64,000 nucleotides of DNA from Pokkaliibacter plantistimulans (GCF_003194385.1 NZ_LAPT01000062.1:26294-90293); one strand, 5' to 3'; shown: positions 1-9,473, counted from the first letter of the stretch. Made by a program: numbers and translations. Notes: generated by a model not told the origin, from the letters alone.

Positions 1-336
1 CGCGCCGCCGAAGTGCAGCCGCTGCCCGCCTGCAAGATCATCATCCTTGAAGGTATCCTGATCTTCACCGACGCCCGCCTGCGTAACCTGATGCACACTC
101 GTATCTATATGGATACCCCGCTGGACGTCTGCCTGCTGCGCCGCCTGCAACGGGATGTGAATGAGCGTGGACGAACGCTGGACTCCGTGCTGGAGCAGTA
201 TCAGGCCACCGTACGGCCGATGTTCATGAAGTACATCAACCCCTCAAAGGAACATGCCCATCTCATCGTTCCGGGGGGGGCGCGCAATCGGGTAGCGATT
301 GATCTGGTAAGAGCACGTTTGCGGGAAATGCTGTAA
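1..336 (+). CDS. udk: Uridine kinase, C-terminal part (5' end outside the window)
   Basis: Uridine/cytidine kinase of the pyrimidine salvage pathway, phosphorylating uridine and cytidine to the monophosphates in the cytoplasm. The frame is open from base 1, so the N-terminus with the P-loop lies outside; about 111 codons remain. The visible part has the family segments [23 protein letters not shown] and NERGR, then TVRPMF and an IVPGG stretch near the end, in the same order as enterobacterial Udk. It ends just before a strong bidirectional terminator shared with chaC. A GTG at base 13 is internal and is not the real start. Confidence 0.93.
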   Translation, partial: RAAEVQPLPACKIIILEGILIFTDARLRNLMHTRIYMDTPLDVCLLRRLQRDVNERGRTLDSVLEQYQATVRPMFMKYINPSKEHAHLIVPGGARNRVAIDLVRARLREML

Positions 337-379
337 CAGCGCATCCCATCTACACCGCATCAAGCCTGCTCAGACAGCA

Positions 380-415
380 AAAAACCAAAGGGGGCCATGC
401 CCCCTTTGGTTTTTC
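380..415. terminator. Bidirectional intrinsic terminator between udk and chaC
   Basis: Arms AAAACCAAAGGGGGC and GCCCCCTTTGGTTTT fold around a short AT loop, with A-rich and T-rich flanks on both sides. It lies between two convergent genes and can serve both. Confidence 0.9.
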
Positions 416-426
416 CACAAACGCTA

Positions 427-1125
427 TTACTGCCCCTGCTGACAACGGCGCACCTGACAAGCCAGCTGCTCCAGCTCTCCGTCATCGATACCGCTTTGCC
501 GAAGCCCCTCGCAGGTATGGAACAGATAGTCTGCGGCTGAGCCCAGCGCCCCCGCAGCCAGCGACAGCCGACGCACGATCTCGCTCTCACACAGATCACC
601 GGCATATTGCTGACCTGTATGGTCAATGGTGAACGCCAGTGCGTAGCCAAACTGGTTACCCGCCACATCAGTAACAGGCAACCAGCGGGGAATATAGGCC
701 CCCGATACCATCTCCCGCCGCCAGAGCATGCGCAGCTCCGACTCGGCCAGTTGCAGCTCCAGTCGATAGGCCACACCGGTACAGCTGCCACCATGGTCCA
801 GTGCCAGCACCAGCCCGGGCTGAGACGGTGAACCACGCCCTGCCGTTACGGACAGGCAAAAGGACCGATGCCAGTCATGAAGGGTACCCACGCGTTTTTC
901 AGCATGGTGGATAGTCGGATTCCAGATCAGTGAACCGTAGGCAAAGAGCCACACATCACCTGCAGGCCTGCTTGCCAGCGTGGCCTGTAACGACACTTCA
1001 CGTTCCTGCTCGGTGAGGATGCGGTGCCCCGGCGAGTCACGCGCAACCATGGCTTCGACACCGCCGCTTTCCATCAGCAGCCGGTCAAGTACATGGGGGT
1101 GACTGGGATTCGTCATAACGTACAC
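427..1125 (-). CDS. chaC: ChaC-type gamma-glutamylcyclotransferase
   Basis: Glutathione-specific gamma-glutamylcyclotransferase, cleaving glutathione to 5-oxoproline and Cys-Gly in the cytosol. The sequence (232 aa) has the family signature FAYGSLIWNP near residue 81, which binds the gamma-glutamyl group, the RSFCL segment, and an acidic residue in LWRREMVSGAY that matches the catalytic Glu region. Length agrees with bacterial ChaC. The first residues (MYV) could be skipped for the second Met, giving 229 aa. It stands alone, convergent with udk. In Escherichia coli chaC neighbours the chaA antiporter; no such partner is here. Confidence 0.9.
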   Translation of the reverse strand: MYVMTNPSHPHVLDRLLMESGGVEAMVARDSPGHRILTEQEREVSLQATLASRPAGDVWLFAYGSLIWNPTIHHAEKRVGTLHDWHRSFCLSVTAGRGSPSQPGLVLALDHGGSCTGVAYRLELQLAESELRMLWRREMVSGAYIPRWLPVTDVAGNQFGYALAFTIDHTGQQYAGDLCESEIVRRLSLAAGALGSAADYLFHTCEGLRQSGIDDGELEQLACQVRRCQQGQ

Positions 1126-1265
1126 TGCCTCACTCTGCCCCTTCGGGGTTCAGCCGTGGATCATTTTTTAACCAAACAGATAAGTAGAACCATGGTAAAC
1201 CATCTGTCTGGGATGACCAGCGCAGTAATGATGCCTAAAACGACAAAGTCTATTGCTTTAAATAC

Positions 1266-1296
1266 AAAAAAGGGCGAACCCATGGTCGCCCTTTTT
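1266..1296 (-). terminator. rimO terminator
   Basis: AAAAAAGGGCGA and TCGCCCTTTTT pair around an eight-base loop. Read leftward, the hairpin is followed by six T, so it suits the rimO transcript. Confidence 0.85.
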
Positions 1297-1363
1297 CACT
1301 ATGACTCGCGAAGGTGTTCAGCCCGTGCTCACGATGCCGTGTAGCCGGAACGTGACGACGTTC

Positions 1364-2686
1364 TTAACGCAAGGAGCCCCACAGATCGTGCTCATCGGCA
1401 TCTTCGACCACCGCCTTAACGAACTGGCCGGGCTGCAGATGTGTGGCGCCATCAAGGAAGATCTGACCGTCGATGTCAGGAGCATCAGCCTTGGTACGAC
1501 CCACAGCGCCTTCTTCCACGACTTCATCAATCAATACATCCACTTCACGGCCGATTTTTGCGGCCAGCTTGCGGGTGCTGATTTCAGCCTGCTTTTCCAT
1601 AAAGCGTGCCAGACGTTCCTGTTGCACTTCTTCAGGAATCAGCGGTGCGATGTCATTGGCCACCGCCCCTTCTACGGGTGAGTAGGCAAAGGCGCCAACG
1701 CGGTCCAGCTGTGCTTCGTCAAGGAAGTCGAGCAGCTCCTGAAACTCAGCTTCGGTCTCACCGGGGAAGCCAACGATAAAGGTGCTGCGCAGGGTGATAT
1801 CCGGGCAGATACTGCGCCAGGCCTGGATACGCTCCAGCGTCTTCTCAGCCGCTGCCGGGCGTTTCATCGCCTTCAGTACACGCGGGCTGGCATGCTGGAA
1901 GGGAATATCCAGGTAAGGCAGGATCTTGCCTTCTGCCATCAGCGGGATGACGGAATCCACGGAGGGATAGGGATAGACATAGTGCAGGCGTACCCATACG
2001 CCCATGCTGCCCAGCGCTTCGCAGAGCTCAGTCATGCGGGTCTTGACCGGACGGCCCTGCCAGAAACCGGTGCGGTACTTCAGATCAACACCGTAGGCGG
2101 ATGTGTCCTGAGACACCACCAGCAGCTCCTTGACGCCCGCCTTGACCAGACGCTCCGCTTCATCCAGCACATCACCCACCGGACGGCTAACCAGATCACC
2201 GCGCAGTGATGGAATGATGCAGAAAGTGCAGCGATGGTTGCAGCCTTCGGAAATCTTCAGATAGGAATAATGACGTGGTGTCAGTTTGATGCCCTGTGGT
2301 GGCACCAGATCGATAAAGGGGTTGTGATCCTGTTTGGGGGGCAGGTATTCATGCACGGCGTTGACCACCTGCTCATACTGCTGCGGACCGCTCACGCTCA
2401 GTACAGACGGATGTACTTTGCGGATATCTTCTTCCTTGCCACCCATGCAACCGGTGACGATGACCTTGCCATTCTCTTTGATGGCCTCGCCGATGGCATC
2501 AAGGGACTCAGCCTTGGCGGCATCGATAAAGCCACAGGTGTTGACTACCACCAGGTCGGCGTCCTGATACGTCGGCACAACTTCGTAGCCTTCGGTTCTC
2601 AGCTGGGTCAGGATCCGCTCAGAATCGACGAGGGCCTTGGGACAGCCGAGACTAATGAATCCGACCTTAGGATTTGTAGCACTCAT
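1364..2686 (-). CDS. rimO: Ribosomal protein S12 methylthiotransferase RimO
   Basis: Radical SAM enzyme that adds a methylthio group to the conserved Asp of ribosomal protein S12. The N-terminal UPF0004 domain carries [15 protein letters not shown] and later VNTCGF and CMG, giving the three Cys of the auxiliary 4Fe-4S cluster. The radical SAM motif CNHRCTFC is near residue 148, followed by the TIM-barrel and a C-terminal TRAM domain. I chose the ATG giving 440 aa, the usual length. A GTG eight codons upstream (2710) is also open and cannot be excluded. Transcribed alone, leftward, with its own terminator. Confidence 0.95.
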   Translation of the reverse strand: MSATNPKVGFISLGCPKALVDSERILTQLRTEGYEVVPTYQDADLVVVNTCGFIDAAKAESLDAIGEAIKENGKVIVTGCMGGKEEDIRKVHPSVLSVSGPQQYEQVVNAVHEYLPPKQDHNPFIDLVPPQGIKLTPRHYSYLKISEGCNHRCTFCIIPSLRGDLVSRPVGDVLDEAERLVKAGVKELLVVSQDTSAYGVDLKYRTGFWQGRPVKTRMTELCEALGSMGVWVRLHYVYPYPSVDSVIPLMAEGKILPYLDIPFQHASPRVLKAMKRPAAAEKTLERIQAWRSICPDITLRSTFIVGFPGETEAEFQELLDFLDEAQLDRVGAFAYSPVEGAVANDIAPLIPEEVQQERLARFMEKQAEISTRKLAAKIGREVDVLIDEVVEEGAVGRTKADAPDIDGQIFLDGATHLQPGQFVKAVVEDADEHDLWGSLR

Positions 2687-2850
2687 GTTGTATGGAAGCT
2701 CTTCTATCACGGTTTTTGAGAGGCGCGCATTCTACCTGATTTTTTGCAGACGAGGTACTGAATGGCAGCGTCATTTTGTACAAAAAATAGACGAATTTTA
2801 CCACCTTGCTGAAGATAGTCCGTCTCTTCAAACACCCCTTTCTACCCTCG

Positions 2851-4311
2851 TCAGTAACGCCAGAATGTGCGGGAGAAAACGACGATCAGCGGGAATATCT
2901 CCAGCCTGCCAAAGAGCATGGCGGCGCACATCAGCCACTTGCTCACGTCATTGAGGCCACCAAAACCGGCTGCGGTGGCACCGTAACCAATCCCCATATT
3001 ATTGATGCAGGCCGCCACCGTGCCAAAGGCAGTCATCACATCATTGCCAGCCACCACCAGTGCCCAGGTAAACAGGCAGGTGAAAAAGATATAGAGGAAA
3101 AACAGCCCCAAGACCGACTTGATCACCCGCTCGGAGATGGCTCGCCCGCCGACCTTGGCAACATAGACGGCACCGGGATGGATAAGCTGGCGGATTTCAT
3201 GACTGCTTTGCCTGCGCAGAATCAGAAAACGCAGCGCCTTGATGCCACCACAGGTCGACCCCACACAGCCACCAAAAAAGCTGGCGCCAAACAGCAGGAG
3301 CACCGTGTCCTGTGACCAGTCGGGAAAACCGGCACTGCCGAGCCCGTTGTCAGTCATCACCGAAACAGCCTGAAAGAAACCATGTACCAGTGCCTCGCGC
3401 CCGTTGAACAGGCCGGAGTGGTAGAGCGAAAAGCAGGTGTAACCCACTACTAAGGTGACGATCAGGGCAAAAAAACGGAACTCTGCATCACGCAGGACAG
3501 GCAGCAGGCTGCGCCGCCGTAGTACCACAAAATAAAGTGCGAAGTTGACCGCAGCGAGAATGGAAAATACCCCGGCCACACTCTCAATGGCATCACTGTG
3601 GTAATAGCCCAGACTGTCGCCATGGGTCGAGAAGCCTCCCAGTGAAACCGTCGACAGGCTATGACAGAGCGCATCAAACCAGTCCATGCCTGCCAGCCGG
3701 AAAGCCAGGGTTCCGGCCAGAGCCAGCCCGGAGTAGATCATCCACAGATGTTTGGCGGTGTCGGCCAGTCGCGGAGTCAGGCGTTCCTCCTTCAATGGGC
3801 CCGGCAGTTCGCCCTGATACAACTTGGCCCCACCAATCCCCAGCATAGGCAGAATGGCAATGGCCAGCACGATAATGCCAAGCCCGCCGAGAAAGTTGAG
3901 CTGCGCGCGGTAATACAAAATGGATTTGGGCTGATCATCGATGTTGTCGAGGATGGATGCACCCGTCGTGGTGATCCCGGAAATCCCTTCAAACAAGGCA
4001 TCGGTCACGGAGAGCTGCAGGCGCTGATCAAACCAGAACGGCAAGGCGCTGACACTGGAAAACACACACCAGAACAACACCACGACCAGAAAGCCATCAC
4101 GGGTCTTCAGATCACCGCGATAGCGCGACGTCAGCCCCCACAGCAACAGGCCACAACTAAAGGCGCCAGCAAAGGTCTTGAGGAACGCATACAGATCACT
4201 CTCACCGTACAGCAGCCCCATCAGGGCAGGTACCAGCATCGACAGGCTGTAAATAATGATGAGAAATCCGCAAAGGTGAAGAACGGTGTAAAAACGAGCG
4301 CGTCGCAGCAT
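2851..4311 (-). CDS. trkH: TrkH-family potassium uptake protein
   Basis: Membrane subunit of a Trk-type potassium uptake system, which normally works with the cytoplasmic NAD-binding protein TrkA (not in this window). The 486 aa contain about ten hydrophobic segments and the four pore loops of the superfamily, seen as EGISGITTTGAS, SLSTVSLGGFS, SVMTDNGLGSAGF and AACINNMGIGYG. The selectivity-filter Gly is present in each. Length matches E. coli TrkH (483 aa). The frame stays open to 4473 with a TTG, but the ATG at 4311 fits the family N-terminus. Divergent from metF. Confidence 0.93.
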   Translation of the reverse strand: MLRRARFYTVLHLCGFLIIIYSLSMLVPALMGLLYGESDLYAFLKTFAGAFSCGLLLWGLTSRYRGDLKTRDGFLVVVLFWCVFSSVSALPFWFDQRLQLSVTDALFEGISGITTTGASILDNIDDQPKSILYYRAQLNFLGGLGIIVLAIAILPMLGIGGAKLYQGELPGPLKEERLTPRLADTAKHLWMIYSGLALAGTLAFRLAGMDWFDALCHSLSTVSLGGFSTHGDSLGYYHSDAIESVAGVFSILAAVNFALYFVVLRRRSLLPVLRDAEFRFFALIVTLVVGYTCFSLYHSGLFNGREALVHGFFQAVSVMTDNGLGSAGFPDWSQDTVLLLFGASFFGGCVGSTCGGIKALRFLILRRQSSHEIRQLIHPGAVYVAKVGGRAISERVIKSVLGLFFLYIFFTCLFTWALVVAGNDVMTAFGTVAACINNMGIGYGATAAGFGGLNDVSKWLMCAAMLFGRLEIFPLIVVFSRTFWRY

Positions 4312-4637
4312 AGGTCTCAGGCAGGCATGGAAATATTCACTACAGGCAGCCCCCACAGCCGGAAAGGCTCGACAGGTCTGCCAGAACTCCTGCTCACAGT
4401 AGGGCTCCACGGCAACCCTGTCGCGTAAAATTAGCGTAAAAAATGCCAGATCATTCAGTCTGTTCAGAGGCAACTTTAATCCCCTTCATAGAACTCCTGA
4501 GAATAATGAAATTTACTGACCTGATATCTTTGTTCTAAGATGCCCTACCCAATAAAGGGAACGCTGGAGTACTCTACCCGGCAGACCTGAAGAATATCCC
4601 CAAACCTGTGCCGATTTATTTTGGGAGCCCGTCAACC
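4312..4637. other. Intergenic region between trkH and metF
   Basis: About 326 bases between two divergent genes, so both promoters should lie here. I see no convincing paired -35/-10 hexamers, no SAM or SAH riboswitch fold, and no long inverted repeat. A TTG-initiated extension of trkH would occupy 4312-4473 but looks non-conserved. Confidence 0.5.
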
Positions 4638-5483
4638 ATGAGTAAGCCAAATTTCAGTCTGGAAGTATTTCCTCCCAAAACTGCTGCAACAACCCTTTCG
4701 CTGTGGAAAGCCAGCCAGGAGTTGGCTCCCTTCAAACCTGAATTTATCTCCGTGACCTGTGGCGCGGGTGGCAACGCCCCTGGCGACACCACCAAAGAGG
4801 TGGCACTGGTGATGGCGCAACAGGCGCATTGCCCGGTCGCTGCGCACATGACCTGCGTCAGCGGTAGCCGTGAGGAGCTGCTGCAACTGGCCAGGGACTA
4901 CTGGCAGAGCAATATCCGTCACATTGTTGCCCTGCGTGGTGACATGCCCGGTCAGGAGCGTTACACCCCGCGTGCTGACGGTTTTGCCTATGCCGATGAG
5001 CTGGTAGCCGCGCTGAAGGAAGTAGCCGATTTCGACATTTCGGTGGCTGGCTATCCTGAAGGCCACCCTGACTCCAGCTCGATGGACAAGGAACTGGAGT
5101 ATCTGAAGAAGAAGGCCGATGCCGGTGCCAACCGCATCATCACCCAGTTCTTCTTCGACCCTGAAGTTTTCCTGCGTTATCGCGACCGGGTGGCTGCTGC
5201 CGGTATCAAGGCCGAAGTTGTGCCAGGCCTGCTGCCCGTTCTGAACTTCAAGAAAATGACCGCCTTCGCTGCACGCTGCCAGACTTCAGTCCCGGAGTTT
5301 CTGCACAAGATGTTTGAAGGCGTGGAAGCTGAAGACATCGATCATCGTCTGCTGGCCATGAACATTCTCAGTCACCAGATCACTCGTCTGCACACGGAAG
5401 GCGTCAACTTCTTCCACCTCTACACCCTGAACGAGTCGATGCTGACTCGTCACGTCTGCCGCTGGATTCGCTCAGCGTTCTGA
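4638..5483 (+). CDS. metF: 5,10-methylenetetrahydrofolate reductase
   Basis: FAD enzyme that reduces 5,10-methylene-THF to 5-methyl-THF, the methyl donor for homocysteine remethylation. Diagnostic segments are FSLEVFPPKT at the start (with the catalytic Glu), FISVTCGAGG, HIVALRGDMPG, and NRIITQFFFDPEVFLRY. The 281 aa match proteobacterial MetF (about 290). The start is the ATG after GGGAG; an ATG ten codons earlier would add a stretch without homology. Single gene, divergent from trkH. Together with megL, mtnN and luxS in this window it belongs to methionine/SAM turnover. Confidence 0.95.
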   Translation: MSKPNFSLEVFPPKTAATTLSLWKASQELAPFKPEFISVTCGAGGNAPGDTTKEVALVMAQQAHCPVAAHMTCVSGSREELLQLARDYWQSNIRHIVALRGDMPGQERYTPRADGFAYADELVAALKEVADFDISVAGYPEGHPDSSSMDKELEYLKKKADAGANRIITQFFFDPEVFLRYRDRVAAAGIKAEVVPGLLPVLNFKKMTAFAARCQTSVPEFLHKMFEGVEAEDIDHRLLAMNILSHQITRLHTEGVNFFHLYTLNESMLTRHVCRWIRSAF

Positions 5484-5503
5484 CGGTCACCCAAGCTGAA
5501 GCG

Positions 5504-7141
5504 TCAACGAATATCGTAACGCTTCAGCTTGCGGGCAATCTTGGCATGGGAAGTCTGCAGCCGTTGCGCCAGACGCCGCGTTGAAGGGTACAAAGGCCAC
5601 AGGTTGGCCAGTAGTCTGGCCTCATAGGCTTCTAATGCCTGATCCAGCCCCTGTACATCCTCCAGTTCACGCTCCGCACCAGCCCCACCTTTACTCACAA
5701 CGTCCGGCAGGGACGCCATAGCTGCATACACTTCAGAATCCGCAGGTGGCTCATCGCCATGTGTCAGGCGACGCCCTTCCAGGCCACCCATGGCCAGTTG
5801 GGCAATATCTATTTCCACCTGACTGGCAGGCTGATCCTGTTGCTCCAGCAACGCCGCCGAGCGAAATATCACGTTCTGCAGCTGACGAATGTTACCGGGC
5901 CAGGGCGCTTCACACAGTTGTCGCAGTGCCTCACGGCTCAGCGTTGGCTTGCTACAGTTCAGCTGCTCAGCGGCGCGACGCAGAAAGTAGTCAGCCAGCA
6001 GAGGAATGTCCTCCCGCCGTTGTCGCAAGGGGGGCAAATGTAAATTGAGCACATTGAGGCGATAGAACAGATCAGCACGAAACTCGCCCGAATCAGCCAT
6101 AGCCTCAAGATCACGATGGGTAGCGCAGAGAATGCGCACATCCACCTTGAGTTCGCTGGTTCCACCGATGCGACGAAAGCGCAGATCCTGCAGAAAGCGC
6201 AATAACTTGGCCTGCAGATAGGGGGACATTTCCCCGATCTCATCAAGAAAAATCGTGCCCTTGTCGGCCAGCTCGAACAACCCCGGTTTCCCACCCCTCT
6301 GCGCTCCGGAAAAGGCCCCCGCCGCGTAGCCGAACAGTTCGCTTTCCAGCAGGTTTTCCGCCAGGGTTGCGCAGTTGATGGCAAGAAATGGCGCACTGGC
6401 GCGCGGACCGGCCTCATGCAGGGCGCGGGCAAGCAGCTCTTTTCCTGTGCCTGTCTCTCCCAGAATCATTACCGGCAAATCCAGTGCAGCAAACTTCAGC
6501 GTCTGCCGCTGCAACGCCAGCATGGCAGGCGAAATACCAATGATGGTATCGATGCCCTCACCGTGCGTCGCCTTCACCGATGACAGTTGCTGGCCAATAC
6601 GTTGCGGGCTGCGCAGGACCATGACGGCGCCGTTCAGCTGTCCATGGCTGATCACTGGCTGGATATCCAGAAGATAAGTACCACCTTCAGGGAGCACTTC
6701 CACGGTTGCGCCGTCCTGCCGCAGCAGTGCCGCCAGGTCCAGACCCATACCGGCATTGCCAATGACCCGGCTGACGGGCATCTGCTCCAGTTGCTCTCTG
6801 GTGGCACCAAAGGCATCGGCCGCCGCTGCGTTCAGATGCAGAATGCCACCTTCACTATCCAGATCGATGATCGGATCAGGCAAGCGCGACAGCAGCATGT
6901 CCAGATGCTGACGGCGTCGTTCACTGGGCAGCAGATCGATCTGACGGACCGCCTGCACACCGGGCAGCGCCAGCATCTGCTGCTGTAGCTGGGACCATCG
7001 GTCCGGTTGCGCATCGCAGGAAACAAAGGCGTGACAGGGAATCACTTCCAGCGCCTGAATATTGCACTGGTTTTGCGCCAGCACCCTGAGAATTTCCAAC
7101 GCCATACCCAGGCGATCTTCGGCTTGAATGTCGAGTTTCAT
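5504..7141 (-). CDS. tyrR: TyrR/PhhR-type sigma-54-family transcriptional regulator (ACT-PAS-AAA+-HTH)
   Basis: DNA-binding regulator of the TyrR/PhhR family, which senses aromatic or other amino acids through an N-terminal ACT domain. Visible order in 545 aa: ACT domain (about 1-72), PAS domain (about 78-180), AAA+ domain with Walker A GETGTGKE (228-235), sigma-54 loop GAFSGA (275-280, a Thr-to-Ser variant of GAFTGA), Walker B TIFLDEIGEM (296-305), and a TyrR-type helix-turn-helix at the C-terminus. E. coli TyrR lacks a working GAFTGA loop, while Pseudomonas PhhR has one and activates sigma-54 promoters; this protein resembles the latter. It is divergent from megL, whose promoter region has a sigma-54 consensus, so megL is a likely target (inference). 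Confidence 0.88.
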   Translation of the reverse strand: MKLDIQAEDRLGMALEILRVLAQNQCNIQALEVIPCHAFVSCDAQPDRWSQLQQQMLALPGVQAVRQIDLLPSERRRQHLDMLLSRLPDPIIDLDSEGGILHLNAAAADAFGATREQLEQMPVSRVIGNAGMGLDLAALLRQDGATVEVLPEGGTYLLDIQPVISHGQLNGAVMVLRSPQRIGQQLSSVKATHGEGIDTIIGISPAMLALQRQTLKFAALDLPVMILGETGTGKELLARALHEAGPRASAPFLAINCATLAENLLESELFGYAAGAFSGAQRGGKPGLFELADKGTIFLDEIGEMSPYLQAKLLRFLQDLRFRRIGGTSELKVDVRILCATHRDLEAMADSGEFRADLFYRLNVLNLHLPPLRQRREDIPLLADYFLRRAAEQLNCSKPTLSREALRQLCEAPWPGNIRQLQNVIFRSAALLEQQDQPASQVEIDIAQLAMGGLEGRRLTHGDEPPADSEVYAAMASLPDVVSKGGAGAERELEDVQGLDQALEAYEARLLANLWPLYPSTRRLAQRLQTSHAKIARKLKRYDIR

Positions 7142-7182
7142 TGTTGTTTTTAACTCTGGCCATTGAGACTGCTGATCAAGAG

Positions 7183-7200
7183 TGTCACAGATTCAATACA
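7183..7200. promoter_or_regulatory. Possible TyrR-type operator
   Basis: TGT and ACA are separated by exactly 12 bases, the spacing of a TyrR box (TGTAAA-N6-TTTACA); the inner bases match poorly. It lies 42 bases upstream of the tyrR-like gene, about 160 bases before the megL promoter. This is weak evidence. Confidence 0.3.
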
Positions 7201-7346
7201 CGTATCAAATCAGAGACATTCTTTTCGCCCATACTCCGCCAGATTCATCTGTTTCAGCGCCTTTACTGTCTCATTTTTAATACGACCTTACTTATCCTCA
7301 CCTCATAAAATTTATAACTATTTGATTTTAAATAATTTTTAAAAAG

Positions 7347-7362
7347 AGGTACGGCCCTTGCT
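7347..7362 (+). promoter_or_regulatory. Sigma-54 (-24/-12) promoter of megL
   Basis: AGGTACGGCCCTTGCT matches the sigma-54 consensus TGGCACG-N4-TTGCW at all but two defined positions. The invariant GG and GC are present with exactly ten bases between them. Transcription would start roughly 30 bases before the megL ATG. The adjacent divergent gene encodes a regulator of the class that activates such promoters. Confidence 0.72.
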
Positions 7363-7400
7363 GAAAGCACTCTGGTTACAGCAAAAACAATAGGCACATC

Positions 7401-8606
7401 ATGTCCAAACACCACAGCACCGCACACCTGCCCACCCTGCATCCAGAGACGCTGGCCATCCACGCTGGTCGCATCAATGACGAGCAGTTTGGCTCTCTTG
7501 CTACCCCCCTGTATCAAACCTCGACTTTTATCTTTGACTCCGCTGCTCAGGGTGCGGCGCGTTTTGCCGGGGAGGAGGATGGTTACATTTACAGTCGCCT
7601 TGGCAACCCCACTACGCGGCAGCTGGAACAACGTGTGGCAGCACTGGAAGGCACTGAAGACGCGGCAGCTACTGCGACAGGGATGGCTGCAGTGTCCGCC
7701 TGCCTGCTGGCCAATCTGTCTGCAGGAGATCACCTGATTGCTTCCGATGCGCTCTATGGCTGCAGCTTTGCCCTCATCAGCCATATGCTGACGCGCTTCG
7801 GCATTGAAGTCAGTTTCGTTGACATGACCAACCATCAGGCGATTGAGGGAGCACTACGCCGCAACACCAAAGCCATTTTTCTGGAAAGCCCCATCAACCC
7901 CAATCTGGTCGTGGTTGATCTGGCCTTTGTCGGCCACTTTGCCCGCAGCCACAATCTGCTGGCCATCTGCGACAACACGTTCCTCACCCCGCTGCTGCAG
8001 CAACCAGCACAATTTGGTTTTGATCTGATCGTGCACAGCGCTACCAAGTACCTCAACGGCCATGGCGATGTGGTCGCCGGTATTATCTGCGGCTCGGCAG
8101 AGATGATCCGGCACATCAAGCTGACAGCACTGAAGGACATCGGCGGCACCATGAGCCCGCACGATGCCTGGCTGATCACTCGAGGTCTGAAAACCCTGCC
8201 TGTGCGTATGGAACGACACTGCCAGAATGCCCAGCAGGTGGCAGAGTTTCTCGAACAGCAGCCTAAAGTGGAAAAAGTGCATTACCCCGGCTTAGCCAGT
8301 CATTCTGGCCATCGTTTTATCGGCACACAGATGCGCGCTGCAGGCGGCGTTATTGCTTTCGAACTGCGTGGCGGTTTGGCAGAGGGTGAACGCTTTATCA
8401 ACCACACCCACCTGTTCCATATCGCAGTCAGCCTGGGTGATGCAGAGTCGCTGATTCAGCATCCCGCCAGCATGACGCACTCGCCCTACACCGCAGAGGA
8501 GCGTCATGCCGCCAGCATCAGCGATGGCCTGATTCGCATCTCGGTGGGGCTGGAACATGCCGATGATCTGATTGCAGACTTGCAACAGGCGTTAGATCAG
8601 CTGTAG
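7401..8606 (+). CDS. megL: Methionine gamma-lyase
   Basis: PLP enzyme that breaks L-methionine into methanethiol, ammonia and 2-oxobutyrate. It belongs to the Cys/Met metabolism fold-type I family (401 aa): GYIYSRLGNPT substrate/PLP segment, catalytic Tyr and Cys in ALYGCSF (Cys121), and PLP lysine in VHSATKYLNGHGDV (Lys216). The Cys in that position is typical of true methionine gamma-lyases such as the Pseudomonas putida enzyme and is usually different in cystathionine lyases and synthases. The C-terminal QHPASMTHS is also conserved. Preceded by a sigma-54 promoter and a divergent TyrR-like regulator. Confidence 0.9.
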   Translation: MSKHHSTAHLPTLHPETLAIHAGRINDEQFGSLATPLYQTSTFIFDSAAQGAARFAGEEDGYIYSRLGNPTTRQLEQRVAALEGTEDAAATATGMAAVSACLLANLSAGDHLIASDALYGCSFALISHMLTRFGIEVSFVDMTNHQAIEGALRRNTKAIFLESPINPNLVVVDLAFVGHFARSHNLLAICDNTFLTPLLQQPAQFGFDLIVHSATKYLNGHGDVVAGIICGSAEMIRHIKLTALKDIGGTMSPHDAWLITRGLKTLPVRMERHCQNAQQVAEFLEQQPKVEKVHYPGLASHSGHRFIGTQMRAAGGVIAFELRGGLAEGERFINHTHLFHIAVSLGDAESLIQHPASMTHSPYTAEERHAASISDGLIRISVGLEHADDLIADLQQALDQL

Positions 8607-8643
8607 CCCCCAGCAAGGCTGGCAGACAAGTAACGCAGTGAAG

Positions 8644-8672
8644 CTACCCGACGCCGGTCCACTCGGGTAGCA
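8644..8672 (+). terminator. Perfect hairpin between megL and terC
   Basis: GCTACCCGA and TCGGGTAGC pair perfectly (9 bp) around an 11-base loop. There is no T tract after it, so it may be a weak megL terminator or a structure in the terC leader; the terC ATG follows 30 bases later. Confidence 0.5.
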
Positions 8673-8702
8673 TGGCGAGGTTTTCATTACAGAGCCTGCC
8701 CG

Positions 8703-9458
8703 ATGTTTGAATGGATTGTGGAGCCCCAGGCCTGGGTCTCACTGTTTACCCTTGTCGCCCTGGAAATTGTTCTGGGTATCGACAACATAATTTTCCTCTC
8801 CATTCTGGTCGGTCGCTTGCCTCCTGAGCAGCGCCAGCAAGGTCGCATCATTGGGCTGGGCCTGGCGATGCTGACCCGTATTGCGCTGCTGCTATCTCTC
8901 AGCTGGGTAATGAGCCTGACCACTCCGTTGTTCAGCGTTCTCGCACAAGAAATCTCGGGGCGAGACATTATCCTGATCCTCGGCGGCTTGTTCCTGATCT
9001 GGAAAAGCACACACGAGATTCACAACTCGCTGAATGAAGCTGACGACAGTGACTCGCCCTCCAGAACCCAGGCAGGCTTTCTGCTGGTGGTCATTCAAAT
9101 CGCCATTATTGATATCGTTTTTTCATTGGACTCAGTGATTACGGCCGTGGGTCTGGCGGATCATGTGCCGGTCATGGTGATTGCCATTATGATTGCAGTC
9201 GTGGTGATGATGCTGGCATCCAAGGCGATTGGCGATTTCGTCGATGCCAACCCGACTATCAAGATGCTGGCTCTCAGTTTTCTGATTCTGGTGGGGATGG
9301 CGTTATTCGGCGAAGGCTTGGATATGCACATTCCCAAGGGCTATATCTATTTCGCCATGGCGTTCAGTGTGCTGGTGGAGCTGCTGAACATTCGCCTGCG
9401 CAAGGGTTCAGAGAAAGCGGTGAAGCTGAGCAAGAGTTCCCCTGACGAAATCCTCTGA
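8703..9458 (+). CDS. TerC-family integral membrane protein
   Basis: Inner-membrane protein of the TerC/YgdQ family, which in several bacteria is tied to manganese or other metal export and tellurite resistance; the substrate here is unknown. The 251 aa contain about seven hydrophobic helices. Family signatures are LEIVLGIDNIIFLSI near residue 20 and DIVFSLDSVITAVG near residue 137, each with the conserved acidic residues inside a helix. A KGYIYFAMAFS motif lies near the C-terminus. It probably has its own promoter or is read from megL. A yybP-ykoY manganese riboswitch fold is not visible upstream. Confidence 0.88.
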   Translation: MFEWIVEPQAWVSLFTLVALEIVLGIDNIIFLSILVGRLPPEQRQQGRIIGLGLAMLTRIALLLSLSWVMSLTTPLFSVLAQEISGRDIILILGGLFLIWKSTHEIHNSLNEADDSDSPSRTQAGFLLVVIQIAIIDIVFSLDSVITAVGLADHVPVMVIAIMIAVVVMMLASKAIGDFVDANPTIKMLALSFLILVGMALFGEGLDMHIPKGYIYFAMAFSVLVELLNIRLRKGSEKAVKLSKSSPDEIL

Positions 9459-9473
9459 GTCAGTGACGTATAC

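Noticed and set aside
3661..4428. Open frame of about 255 codons antisense to trkH
   Set aside because: Complement of membrane-helix codons; extreme Gln/His content and no family match.
4474..4637. Region upstream of metF checked for SAM or SAH riboswitches
   Set aside because: The conserved core elements of these riboswitches are not seen and no matching stem pattern could be drawn.
8644..8672. Hairpin before terC considered as a manganese (yybP-ykoY) riboswitch
   Set aside because: The two conserved internal loops of that riboswitch are absent; it is a simple stem.
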